Assembly: GCF_009870125.1 (NCBI RefSeq)
Contig: NC_046681.1
Location: 23,892,001 to 23,956,000, forward strand
Direction of reading: 5' to 3'
Origin: Drosophila pseudoobscura
Lineage: Eukaryota > Arthropoda > Insecta > Diptera > Drosophilidae
DNA: 64,000 nucleotides
The notes under the pieces: generated by a model
Told to the model about the DNA's origin: nothing
The model's database searches: none
The model's input: only the letters and a program-made list of their open reading frames with translations
Shown: piece by piece, positions 30,758 to 43,305 of the stretch
Layout of the letters: each line of letters starts with the position of its first letter
Position numbering within the stretch: position 1 is the stretch's first letter
Program-made: the position numbers and the translations under genes

Positions 30758-33158
30758 TTTCGTGTTGTTTCTGGGGTATTCCCTGCTCTCAGTGCTCCAA
30801 CGTTTCCCTTTCAGCTCACTATTTGTACTGAACTTGTCGGGTTGTCGTTGGTGGCCCCCAAAAGGGTTCATATTTACCTTGTGTACTCTACTCCATCAAT
30901 TGTTTGGATAATGAAAACGCTACGATGGCTCGCAGGAGTGGGTGGATAATGCGCATATGTTTAAGATAAATATCTTCCGAGTGGCATGGCGCCTAAAATG
31001 CTTTTAGCTTATTAAATGTGGACTATTCCACACACTGTGAGAAATATTTGTGGCATCGATTGATTCCCAATGAAGTCTATTTGGGATTTGAGATATGTTT
31101 CTGGATTTCATGTGCCAATCAATACGGATTCAATTGATTATGATTAGCTTTTCTGGCTTTTTGACCTTAAAATTAAAACCTTTTTTTGTTGTTTTTGTTG
31201 TTGGCTTATTTTCTTGTTTAAACCAATCTAATTTTTTAAGTGTACTTTCACTTGTATGTGCAATTTATTGATTGATAATATTGCTGGCTCTTGCACACTG
31301 GAAAAATTGAAGCTTAATTGTAGGTTTCATGACATTAACTAGTTGATATCTAATAACAACCAAAATAAATTGTAAGTTTTTTTTTTGTATTCTTAAATTT
31401 GTATTAGTAAAGCTCTTTTATCCGATGAGATTATATTTTCAAATTTGTAAGAATACTAAGAACATAAATAAATAAAATATTAAATATTATACAAAAATAT
31501 TATACAAAAATATTATCAAAAAGTATTAAAAAAAAAATATTATAAAAAATATTATAAAAAAATATTATAAAAAAGTATTATATAAAAATATTATAAAAAA
31601 ATATTATAAAAAAATATTATACAAAAATATTATACAAAAATATTATCAAAAAATATTATCAAAAAATATTATACAAAAATATTTAAAAATGAGATTACAA
31701 AAATGAGATAAAATAAATAAAATATTAAATATTATAACAAAATATTATACAAAAATATTATCAAAAAGTATTAAAAAAAAAATATTATAAAAAATATTAT
31801 AAAAAAATATTATAAAAAAGTATTATAAAAAAGTATTATATAAAAATATTATAAAAAAATATTATAAAAAAATATTATAAAAAAATATTATACAAAAATA
31901 TTATCAAAAAATATTATACAAAAATATTATCAAAAAATATGACACAAAAATATTTAAAAAATGACATTAAAACACACCTGTTATATTCGATTTTGTATTT
32001 TCCTAGTTATTGAATTAATTAAAGCCTAGAATAAATGCAGCATTCTTTGTCCATAGCTCCAATCCGTACTTTCGAATGTGCTCAATATTCTATATTTGGC
32101 TTGTATTCGAATGCCCTTTGTTTTTATCGTATTATTTACTTATAATATACATATATGTCTTCTTGATAACATTAGTTGTTTGATTAGTTCCGAGTCTTAA
32201 TTACTTGCACAGCCCTGCATTTCCATGCCACTTATTCGAAGGCGTAATTGGTTTTGTTGCTTTCCCATCTACGACGTGTTTATCCAGTTGGTTCTTCTAT
32301 GCTGTGCGTTCGAGCTGGGAAATCTAATAATTTCCACATATTTTCACCGCATTTTACTTGCTAATTAAACAATTATAAGTTAGTGCCGCCCAACACTAAA
32401 TTACCGAGTAAGACAACAGTGCCAACAGGATTCCAGCATCCTGGCAACTAGCGCACGACATTCTCGCCTAAGAAAACCAATTAAAAGCAAAGCCTTTTCT
32501 TGGGGCTGAAAGAGCCGACTGGGGACTCCCAGCTGGGGAGGGAGAGGGGCGAAGGACACCCCAACTCCGGCGATGATAAAATGCAAATTTCCCCTGAGTT
32601 GAGCAGCGGGGCTTTGGGAGGTGTTGGAATGGGCGGCGGCTTACTTACAACAGTTACAACTATAACGAGGAACGGGAGGACTAAAGGATACCCGCTAGTG
32701 TCTAGGGAATGATGGGAGTATACCCCTATTCCGGCCTTAATAATTATCCAACGGATGAGATGTCGAATACCAGCTTTAGATGTGGTGAAAGGTAGAAACC
32801 AAGTGGACATTTCTTGAAACGAAGAGCGGCTCCTGAGGCTGATCAAGTCGCATACTCTCTATCCTAATATCCTTTACTTACTTCCCCTTAATACACCTAG
32901 TAATCGTATCAGGTAGAGCACGACCTGGCCCGGCTCTGCCCAAGTTAAAGGTGTTGGCAGCTGCCAACATCAGTTGCCTTTTGCCTTTCCTTTAGTTAAT
33001 AATTAAGTTTGCATCGGAGGCACGCACAAAGCAGCAGCTCACGCATCCACATGTTTGCCCATGAGCTGGGACGAGGGTCTTATAGTTATGCCCGTGCACG
33101 CCCAGAGACCACGAACCATATGCCATTCTAGAGATGGACCCCAAAACCGAAGGAAAAG
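30758..33158. other. Intergenic upstream of the gustatory receptor
   Basis: Should include the receptor promoter, but no TATA or initiator is clear. No open frame or RNA gene is supported. An AT array at about 31470-31960 is listed separately. Confidence 0.4.
31470..31960. repeat. AT-rich 12-14 bp minisatellite
   Basis: Tandem units of ACAAAAATATTAT / AAAAAAATATTAT type with variable A-run length. The block appears internally duplicated: the sequence around 31470-31600 recurs around 31715-31850 in nearly the same order, about 245 bp later. Confidence 0.85.
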
Positions 33159-33396
33159 TTTATTTCTAATTTTCCAATTCTTCTATGATTGGAATAAAGA
33201 ACTTTTCACCATCAAAATCAATGTAACCGTAGTTCACGCCCCCCAAAAGGGTTTCACTGACCATCGTTAGCTCGTCGTTGTCCAAAGACACGCTCAGTGC
33301 CTCTTCGATGAGGACAACGAGTTCTTGAAAGGAAACCGGCTCGCTCTGGTTCCGAATCAGTTCGCTGATGAACTGTCCCGTTTGATTGGAGCTCAT
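33159..33396 (-). CDS. Small 76-residue protein gene, single exon
   Basis: ATG at 33396 sits in a good fly context (CACCATGAG). The frame ends with TAG at 33168-33166, and an AATAAA lies at 33164-33159, one base after the stop, so the transcript would have almost no 3' UTR. The protein is soluble and acidic with alternating helical and strand-like segments (SFQELVVLIEEALSVSL, VNYGYIDFDGEKFFIPII). That arrangement could be a small winged-helix-like fold, which is a guess. No signal peptide or membrane segment. Amino-acid composition is normal, unlike the low-complexity frames around it. Not recognised; probably a lineage-specific or fast-evolving small gene. Confidence 0.6.
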
Positions 33397-33399
33397 GGT

Positions 33400-35820
33400 G
33401 GTCTAAGATTAATTATGGCAAAAAAACAGGCTATAGACTATAGAGTATAGAGTTCTTGTTGGATTTAATACTCACTGAACACAAAATTGAGTTTTCAATT
33501 GAAATGGAGACTTTTTACAAAAATTTGATGTGCCCTTTGTGATGTTTAGTTTGTTACTGAAATGGAATGGTGTTTGGAAATGTGTTCCACAGCCTGCCTG
33601 CTGGACCTGGCATATCATTTGCCCTTGTATTGTGAACGATATCTCGGTTGCTTCGACCGATGTCATGGGAATGGACTTCTAGGATAGCTTTGATGACTCG
33701 TGTTTGAAGTTGGGCGCTTGATATGGGGTATATTCAGTGTCTAAAGCACCAATCAGTACTTTCGGATGAGCGGATTTTTTAGTATTTGGCTTGTAATCGA
33801 ATGAGAGGCGGAGAAACGTAGAGGCGGTAAGTTCTTTGCCATTTTCTCTGTGTTTCCGGCGTTATTTTCTTTGTTCTTTGGTCTCGTGCCTCTTGTGGCC
33901 TGGGATTCACGCAATTGAGACTTGCTCACACGCACATTTTGGTTATCTTGTTGTACCGCTTCTTTGCTTCATTTACTCGACGGCCCAAAGGCATTATTCA
34001 CTGGAAAAAGTGATCAAATTCTTGGGTGGTGATAGAAAAGTGAAAAAGGGTTTAAAAATTCATAGAAATTGATCGAGTCGTTTGGGAGAAATTCCACAAG
34101 AATCGGGACACGAGATGTAACGAATAATAAAGGATGTAATGTAATTTTTAATCGCTGAATGGCCTTCCCCATATAATAAACTCCATTGTGCTCCGCACTC
34201 CGTGTAGATACACGCCACCATCTCTAGCTCCCTCCCCGCCCCGCACAGCAGCTCAGACTCAATGAAACCAAGCTTGTTAATATTTGCCTTTGGAGAGATG
34301 ACGCTGACGATGGAGACGATGGGGACGATGGGGACGTGGCCTTGCCTCCACTAGCATTATCCGCACGGAGCGCCCTATCATTTGAGGCTTTCGCCGGGAA
34401 GTCTTTTAAAACGCTGCCGAGGCGCTGCATGTAAATTTTATACCGACATTAGATTAGTTTATTGTTGTGCTCAGAGTAGTGATTGTTATTGCCTTGGCCT
34501 TGGGTGTTCGCTATAAACACGCCCGGCGATGCAGGAAATTCTCAAAAATCGTACCCAATGCGCTTTATGGCCAGAAAAATCCTTGAGTCGGTCCCTCGTT
34601 GGGCTCTTTTTTTTATTTTTGTGTATTTGCTCCCTTTGGCGGTATCAATAAAATTGCGGTCATAAAGTGTAACCGTAATGGTCCTCAGCCTCTTCCTTTG
34701 GGCTCTGGCCACGCCCCCCCCCCCCCCCCCCCCCCCCCCCGTCCGTCCGTCCGTCCGTCCGTCTCCGGCTGTAAGTCACTCAATCATGCGGCACGGCACA
34801 CACTTTGCTTTGCCTTGCTTACAATTTTCTCTCTCCCTTTACCTTTCCCGTTCCCTTTTATTTTTATTTATTTTCTCCTCTGGCTTTTCTGGCTTGTAAT
34901 GAGCTTGTTTGCTCAAGATTTTGGCGCAAAGATTTGCCTAAACGCTTTTCTTTTTCCCTCCTCTTCTCCATTTTTTTTTGGTGCGGACTCAGTAGCTGTT
35001 AAAGTGGAACATCTTGGCCCTGTTAGAGGGGGGCAAAGAGAGAGAGAGAGAGAGAGAGGGAGAGTTCGGACCAAAAACTGTGCTAGACCCCCCTGGGGCT
35101 TTTGGTGGAGTGTTGAAGTTGTTCTGGCACTTGGGCTATGAAATATACTCGTACTTCTAGGCCTACCAGATATTCAGAAACAGAGGCAAGGGCCTTACTT
35201 AAGGGGGGAAACGGGAAAAATTTTCATTTAATTTTCGCTTAATTTATTTGAAATGTTTTTCCAAATCAATCCTTCAAAATACATAGATATACAATATCGT
35301 AGTACGTGTAAAAATCACACTTGGAAAAAAATCCGACTGTCCCCCTTCGCGAAATCCTGGGTACGTCCTTAAACAGAGGTATTTATTTTCTTTATATGGA
35401 AGTTTATGAGTAAATTTATTTCTTTCTATAAGAATTTCATCGTCACCTTTACCTTTGAGAGGAGTTCGATTATAGCAGACTCTTGGGTTAAAGCTTTTAT
35501 GATTATTCAGGGATATAGGCAATTAAGTTGGAGCTAGAGAGTTTTTGATCACCAAAAATATTTTAATGGGTAGCCAGTTGATGGCTAAAATTTATGGGAA
35601 TAATAAGAATCAAAAAGAATAATTGGTCTTAATAATAATAATTATAATCAGTAAAAATAATTATAAGAAATATAAATAATTGTAATAAATAAAAATAATA
35701 ATAGTAATAAATAAAAAATAAAAAATAAATAAATATAAATAAATAATAAATGAATAATAAATAATAATAATTAATAAAATAAAAAATAAATAAATAATAA
35801 TAAAAAATATATATTTTTAA
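33400..35820. other. Intergenic, no supported gene
   Basis: Contains a 64-codon minus frame with ATG (33472-33666) of unclear status, a GGGGACGAT tract near 34312-34336, a C homopolymer of about 27 bp (34714-34740) followed by a GTCC tetranucleotide tract to about 34762, and a GA tract at about 35037-35058. Confidence 0.45.
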
Positions 35821-35825
35821 TAAAT

Positions 35826-36300
35826 AAATAATAATATTTAATAATTAATAATATTTAATAATTAATAATATTTAATAATTAATAATATTTAATAATTAAT
35901 AATATTTAATAATTAATAATATTTAATAATTAATAATATTTAATAATTAATAATATTTAATAATTAATAATATTTAATAATTAATAATATTTAATAATTA
36001 ATAATATTTAATAATTAATAATATTTAATAATTAATAATATTTAATAATTAATAATATTTAATAATTAATAATATTTAATAATTAATAATATTTAATAAT
36101 TAATAATATTTAATAATTAATAATATTTAATAATTAATAATATTTAATAATTAATAATATTTAATAATTAATAATATTTAATAATTAATAATATTTAATA
36201 ATTAATACTAATTAATAAAATTTAACAATTAATAATAATTAAAATTATTTAATAATTAATAATATTTAATAATTAATAATATTTAATAATTAATAAAAGA
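35826..36300. repeat. AT-rich 17-bp minisatellite
   Basis: More than 20 nearly identical 17-bp units (ATTTAATAATTAATAAT) between about 35830 and 36210, then a short break and a few more to about 36290. The left flank (35620-35825) is degenerate AATAAT sequence. Confidence 0.92.
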
Positions 36301-39300
36301 AATAAAATAAATAAGTAATAATAAATTATATCAATAATCATATTCTTGCAGGTCAAGAGCCGCTAACCTATGTATTTTAAACAATTAGCCCCACTCTCTC
36401 TGTCACTCTGTTAGTCTTGTTAGCCATGTTGTATGTTTTATCAGGTCCTGCAACACTGCCTTCCATTGCCTTAGATATTAGCTCCATTTGTAGGCTTCCC
36501 ACCTACACACTTATCTACCTCTGCCTCTTCGCCTCTTTTATTCCCCCTTTCTTTTTTTTTTGCACAATATCCACATCGAAAAAGCTTATTAAAGCCACCT
36601 TGAAAGCCACCCAATGAGTCCCCCAATGACTTTAATTTAATGCACGCACGCAGTGCCTCAAACAGAGTTAGCTTTCCGATAAGCCCCCCTCCCCGTTCCC
36701 CCTTCTATGTGCGAGCCAGCCAGCGGCAAGTAAATAAACCCGCACAGACAATCGAGTATCAGAGCCAAAGATAAGTTTTGTCTTGTCTTGTGTCTAGCTT
36801 GGCTCTGTCTCTGTCTCTGGCTTTGACTTTGGGCTTTGGGGGCAACTTTCCAGGGTTTCCTTTGGGCTCTCTCTTATTTGGCAATTTGTTGTTGCAGCCT
36901 CTTCCGGGAGGGGGGCGGGGCGCGTACAAACGGACTGTTAATGACTTTTGGCAGTTCCAGCATTGAGGAAAGTTTATGATAAACAAACACACACATATGC
37001 ACATCCTTGTAACATCCGAGATGCCGTTATCTTGGCTCCAACGTTGCGTCAAAAACTTAACTAGCCAAACAATTATTTCCATCGCTTTTGTTTGCTCTCT
37101 CTCTCTCTGTCTCTTTCTGTCTTTGGCTTCTGCCTCTTTCGCTCTTTCGGTCGTTCGTTTAGAAGCCAAAAGTGGTCCTTATTGCTTGTTACATAAATAT
37201 TTCATTAAAAGCCATTCATAACCAGCATTTGGTGTGTTGACAGCCATCTCCAGCCAGCATGGCCCACCACGTGTCCATGGCTAGCAAAAGACAGAGACAG
37301 CGACAACTAGAGAGAGGGAGAGAGAGAGAGCGAGACGGACATGGCCAAAAGAGTGAAAGAGAGTAATCGCTTGGGTTTTCCCCCAAGAGCTTTTCACCAC
37401 ACTGAGGAGTCCCTCCGCGTGCCGCTAAATGTCGACATCTTTGTGTAAACATTACGCGGGCGTGCTGCAGCTTCCGTTCGTGCCGCTGCTGCACCATCGC
37501 TCCGTGCCACTTCATGCCACGCTCCGCCAAGGCAAAATGTCAAATGCCAAGGATGGGGCAGAGCCACCGTCGCCGTCGCCGTAATGGGGCATGGAGCGGT
37601 GGCACGAAATGGTGGAAATTTTAAAGGGGTCTACAGGAGGTTTGTGCCGTTGTCATGGCTACGGAAAACGGAAGCTGGCGGCACGAAATCTCTCGTACGC
37701 GGACACGCTTGTGGCCATTGCGTCGAGGTCGAGGGAAGACCGAGCGCCAAAGATAGTCGGGCAGTCCAAGAGATACGGGGTACAATCAGCTATGGACTAC
37801 CACGCCAAAGAGACTAAAGGACTACTTGGTTAAAGAGAATCCTTTCATTGATAGACGGACTCACACCAAAAATTGTTGCAGATGTGAAAGCTGAGCATCA
37901 ATAAACCTTTGACTTTGTATCTGAGGAGTTGATTTAATGTTATTTTCTTATATTCTTAAACTGAAGTTCTTTCAATGCCCATAACACTAGTTTCTTCCTA
38001 AGTTTCAACCAACTTTAGCTGACAATTTCCCATACTAAAACCAGAAAAGGAATCAAGAAAGCATCCGCTATGCTATCCTCCCTATACAGGGAGATGACAA
38101 ATGAATAGCTATTCCGTCCTTCCTGGTCACCAAAGTCAGAAACAGAAACAAGGCATCAATATTCATCGTCCAGGGCCAAACTGTATCAGGATTGATGTTG
38201 ATTTTGTGGATTCTTGGACGTCATTCCTTCAGGTGCTACTGAGAATTTTCAGGAGCGTACTTTTGCGATCTGTTTAATGATAACTCAATGCTTGTTTGGC
38301 TTAATATGTTTTATTGTGGGTTTTTTTTTTGGTATGCACTGCGATACAGAGCCGAAGGGGCAACGAAAGGTTCGTGTGAGTTTTACGACGAGAACACGAC
38401 GAGAGCTCCGTTGGATGATTATCGTCGATTGAAGACAGCGTCGGATTCGGAGAGAATAAATTCTAGGGCAGTCGGGAAGAAGCCGAATATCCCGCGCCCG
38501 AAAGCCAAAGCCGAAAGCGCGACAGATCGAGGAAGCGATTGTGAAGGCGAAAGAAAGAATGAAGGAAAGACGCGAGAGAACGGCTGCAAAGGCTGCTGCC
38601 GTGCGGGAGCAGATGTACATATATGTGTATGTATGTGTGTATGTATGTAGATTGCAATATGTTGCTGTGGGCACTCTAACAGTGCAAACAACAAACAATA
38701 GGAATAGGAAATTTCTTTACTGCTGAACCACTGACTATAATCTATTATTGGATTATTGGCCAGATATTAGGCTGCGGAAACAAAAAAAAAAAACAACATA
38801 TTAATAATATTTATACAATAAATTAGAGCTATAAAATGGCAGCCTGAATACCCTATTTTTCTGGCTATACCTGTTGATTGTAACTTGGAATTTATACCTT
38901 TAATATTGTAAAATAACAGATCACATACAGTGCTGGACTTAAGTGTAGGCACAGCAATACATATTCAGTGTAATGGTGTTATAAGGGGCGAACTACTAGA
39001 AAAATACATAGCGATTTTAATAAAAAAAAAAAATAAAAAAAAAAAAAAGTGTTGTCCAATAAATTCATCAATTCTCTATAAGATGGCTAATTTGTATATG
39101 CATTATTTATTGTATTATTTTGCATTGTTTATTGCTTTATTTTGCATTATTTATTGCTTTATTTTGCATAATTTATTGCTTTATTTTGAATTATTTATTG
39201 CTTTATTTTGAATTATTTATTGCATTATTTTGCATTATTTATTGCATTTTTTTGCCTTTTTTTTGTTTAATTTTTAAATGAGAAGCCGTCTAATCGCATC

Positions 39301-39751
39301 ATAGAATCGAAGGTCTAGTTACTGGTTCTCTAAGCACCACTCAGACCTCTTAGATTTAATAGTGCATATTATTTTTTAATTTTGAAATAAATAAATAAAT
39401 ATCATGCAATTTTTCTTAGTCTAAAATTGTATACAAAAAAATCTAGAAAATACGGAAATATTTCCCCTACCACCCAAGACACAACCCAAAAGATTTTCCT
39501 CTCCAGCCAAAAGTATGCTTCGCTTTTCGGGTCCAAAATTTGAGAGGAGGGAGTGATGTGACGGCAGTTTGTCAGCCGTCGTTCGTTGGATCAATCGGTT
39601 TCTGATCGGATCGCATTGATTTTCGTGCATCGAAGAACAAAAAAAAAAACACACCTTCGCAGTGGCTTTCGAGGTGTGCGCGGATCTCCGCCTAGTCGCC
39701 CGTCAAGCGTTCAGCGCATCGGTTGTCAAATGCCGCCTCGGCACTCGAATT
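36301..39751. other. Intergenic upstream of the rhomboid gene
   Basis: Includes CT/GA tracts (37097-37120, 37311-37332), A-runs near 39020-39050 and an AT array (39090-39245). At 38380-38650 a plus frame has a Lys/Glu/Ala-rich helical stretch (VKAKERMKERRERTAAKAA), but it is broken by stops upstream. The promoter of the rhomboid gene should lie in 39400-39700; no certain core element is seen. Confidence 0.4.
39090..39245. repeat. AT-rich 22-bp minisatellite
   Basis: About six copies of a unit built from ATTTATTGC and TTTATTTTGC, with variation between TTTTGCATT and TTTTGAATT. Confidence 0.8.
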
Positions 39752-42700
39752 ATGTCAGAGCCACGGGATAACAGTAGCAATAACAATAACGGTGAAAATA
39801 ATAACGGCAAGGATGTGAGGCTCCTGTTGCTGGCAGAAACATCCGCGGATGGCGGTGCCCGGGCCCGGGCCCCCCTCCAGAAGATATTCATTGATGACCT
39901 GACAAAGGCGGGGGAGCCGAAGCGACAGCGTGTTTGGCGTGTGCCCTGGTTTATATTGCTGATGTGCTTTATGCAGGTTCGATTCTGATGCAGCTGCTGC
40001 CGCTCTACTTTCTACCTCCCCCCCCCACCCCATTGTATGGCACAACGTGGCGTATGAGTGATGTGCCTGTGATGTGTTTTTCGCTTTTGATTGGATTTTG
40101 CAATTCATAAAATCATTTTGTTTCGGATTCGTTTGCATACAGTGATTGCTGATACATTCTCCCTTTCACGCCGATAAGAAAAGCGACAGTTGCCGGAATC
40201 GGTGAATCGAAGCCTCTCTCTTTGAATGTTTACGGCTGATAAGACCACCGCCGTATATAGTACTGTGTGCCGAATATTTAGTACAATAATTCTATATACA
40301 TCCCTGTTTATATTAGCCGCCTATTCGATTCAATTTAAACAAACAAATTCGTTTGTTTTTGTTTTGTTTTGTGTGCGAGTGCCAGTGAGCTCCATAAATT
40401 ATGGCATTGAAAATTCATGCGAATTTCCATTAGCTGGAAAATTGTTCACTGGTTTATCTATGAAATGAAGTGTTTATTTGCGGTTTATTTGCGGTTTTGT
40501 TAGACGGAAAAATTTGGGTTTATTTTATGGCAGGCAAATAAAAGATTTGATTCTTTATTTATGCTGTTTCGAGGGGTCCAAAGAACTAAGGAGAGTCCGA
40601 GCCGACGCTTTTGATTACTGAATGAATGGGGATTTCTTATAAACAGACTGTGGCTTCTTTTGCTTGTTTCAAACGCCTGGAAGAGTGCTTTTCTGGGTCT
40701 CCAAACCTTGCGAAAGACGTGCCTGGCCACTCCTCAGCAACTCCGCATCGAATTACTGCCTGCACTGCCTGTTGGCTCCCACCCAAAGTCCCACAAGTGT
40801 GGCCCATTTGGCGACACAGAGCCACTCATTAATTGATACCTTATTGCAGCTCTTGAAATGTGCGCTGATTACGCGCAGCAATGCTGGGCCCAGCCCACAA
40901 CTCCGTTGCATGTTGCACAATCCGTATTGCCTTTTTAGCCATCGATCGAATGTCGCAACTGCAACTCTGGCATTTGTCATATTTGGCCTGCTGCTGCATG
41001 TGTTGCACCGATTTGGTGTCGCCGCCGCTTTTGCGGCGCTGTGGCCGCTGTCAAGTCATGCGGCGCTCATTGTGCGGCATCTTAACACTCGCACTGCATC
41101 GCGACACTTGGCCGCTGGAGCGAAAGTGACAGCGATTGTCGGTCGGCATTAGCAGCCATGACACTGATCTACACAAATGGGGATTGTTTCGAGATGCAAA
41201 TACCCGTGGGGATATGGCGATCTTTTTGCTAAGGAATTGGTTGGGATTGGAGATTGGAGTTGGAATAGATTTTTTTGGGTGTTGCTTTTTTTATTCTAAA
41301 GATAGTTAATACAATTGCTACAATTATTAAAAATTATAAAAGAACTATACAAAATTATAAAGAAAATTATAAAAAAATTATACAAAAATTATAATGATAT
41401 TAAAAAAAATGTATACAATTTTTTTTAAAAAGATTACAAAAATTATACATAATTTATAATCAAATTAAAAACAAATTATACAAATTTTAAAAACAAATTA
41501 TAAAAAAATTATAAAAAGTTTTTACAAAAATTTTAAAAAATTTTACAAAAATTATAAAAAAATTATATAGAAAATTAGAAAAAAATTAGACAAAAATTAT
41601 ACAATATTATACAAAATTATAAAAAAATATTACGAAAAAAAATTTAAAAAATATAAAAAAAATTATAAAAAAATGATCCAAAAATTAAAAACAAATTATA
41701 CAAAATTATAAAAAAATGCTACAAAATTTATAAAAAAAAATTATATAGAAAATTGGAAAAAAATTACATAAAAATTTAAAATTGTAATAATAAAATATAT
41801 AGGTATCAATTTCATATGAAACCCCTTCCAATGCACTCCAAATCCTTGTTTTATTTCAATTCTCTTGAGTCTTTAGATCTTTTAACCACCTGGATCAGAT
41901 CCTACTGATCTCGCTTTCGATCAGTGGCCCTATCAGCACTAGGATTTTGGTTAACGATTCGTAGACTTCTTTAGGCCCACAGGAGATGCCCAACCCTTGG
42001 ACCATTTGTAAGGCTATCTCCGAGAATGGAGTAGAAGAGGAGTGGAATAGGAGTAGGCTAGAAATAGGAGTAGGAATGGAATGGAATAGTTCTACTCGAT
42101 CCATTCTTACTGGAGGAAGGCCTTCCACTCAAATAAATGGTCAGCCACTAGTATTCGAAGACTACTGGTTTTATTTAGTAAAAATTTGCGGCTATTTTAC
42201 AGTTTTTGATGCCTAAAATGGTTTACCACAACATGGATTTCATCATCTTTATTTATGGATACATACTGCTGCCTATTGAGCATCTTAGCGCCTTATGGCC
42301 CAATATTTACTCAGGTCTCTTAGTATAAATTATTATTAGTAAAAAGCGTTGCCATTTTCATGTGCGAACAACCTTCTTTCGCTGTGCAGTGCAGTGCCGT
42401 GCCGTGTAATTAATGTCACCTAATCCCTCTGCTTTTTCTCTTTCTCTACCCCCATTTCGATCAGATATCTCTGCATCTGATTGCCAATGAGTGCATGCAA
42501 AGAAGACTGATCTACAAGCCGGAATGGAGTCACGAGTACTGGCGGCTCCTCACCTACATGCTGCTCCACGCCGACGCCTGGCACTTGACGCTCAACATTT
42601 GTCTCCAGGTGAGCATTGAGGGTCCCCCCGTCGACACTTTAATGGGAAAATGCCTTTCCAGTGCTTCATTGGAATGTGCCTGGAACTGGAGCAGGGTCAC

Positions 42701-43137
42701 TGGCGTCTGGCGGCGGTCTATTTGGCGGGCGGGCTGGCCGGTGCCTTGGCCAATGCCTGGCTGCAGCCCCATCTGCTGCTCTTGGGTGCATCCGCCGGGG
42801 TCTATGCCATGCTCTTCAGTCATGTGCCGCACCTGGTTCTGGTCAGTCGACTGTGAAAATGTAATTTAACTTTCAACTGATTTCCCCCCCTCCCCCACCA
42901 CCACCCCCACACCCTTTTGTGGAATAGAACTTCCCCCATTTGTCGCATCGCTTCGCCCGGATCGCCGCTCTGCTGATCTTGTTCCTCAGCGACGTGGCCT
43001 TCACCGCCTTTCACTTTCGCCAGAACCACAATCGCAATCCGCGCATCAGCCTGGAGGCGCATCTGGGCGGAGGCGTGGCCGGCCTGCTGTGCGGCTTTAT
43101 CGTCTATCAACGTGTGCAGAAATCCATCTATCTGTAG
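39752..43137 (+). CDS. Rhomboid-family intramembrane serine protease
   Basis: Four exons, all in phase 0: 39752-39976, 42465-42608, 42662-42841 and 42928-43137, giving 252 residues. Rhomboids cleave membrane-anchored proteins within the bilayer; fly members release EGF-receptor ligands in the secretory pathway. Visible hallmarks: HADAWHLTLN at 110-119 with the two His and the Asn of the TM2 motif, GASAG with catalytic Ser167, and catalytic His228 in EAHLGGGVAG. Five to seven hydrophobic segments follow a hydrophilic N-terminus. The start ATG at 39752 is the first ATG in this frame; a GTG further upstream is not used. The short length (rhomboid-1 is about 355 residues) suggests a short paralogue such as rho-6, though roughoid cannot be excluded. 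Intron 1 is 2.5 kb; the others are 53 and 86 bp. AATAAA lies at 43300-43305. Confidence 0.93.
41300..41790 (+). repeat. AT-rich degenerate array in rhomboid intron 1
   Basis: Irregular tandem AAAATTATA / AAAAATTATAC units of 10-18 bp. This is intronic in the gene model above and has no coding content. Confidence 0.8.
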
Positions 43138-43305
43138 TCTCAATTAGTTGTATCTTCCATTGCTGTTGTTATTATTATTAATATTCTAGGCAAGCCGATT
43201 GCAAGCCACCGGATTGCAAATTCCATAAATAATTACTCCACATTTGGGGCTGTCTGCCACACGCCACAGTGTTTATTTATTTTTTGTATGGTATTTATGA
43301 ATAAA

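Noticed and set aside
33472..33666. 64-codon minus frame with an ATG, next to the small gene
   Set aside because: It lacks a similar domain pattern or nearby poly(A) signal. It may be chance and is left uncalled.
38380..38650. Coiled-coil-like Lys/Glu/Ala stretch on plus
   Set aside because: The frame is interrupted by stops just upstream and runs into a TATG microsatellite, and no acceptor or start is convincing.
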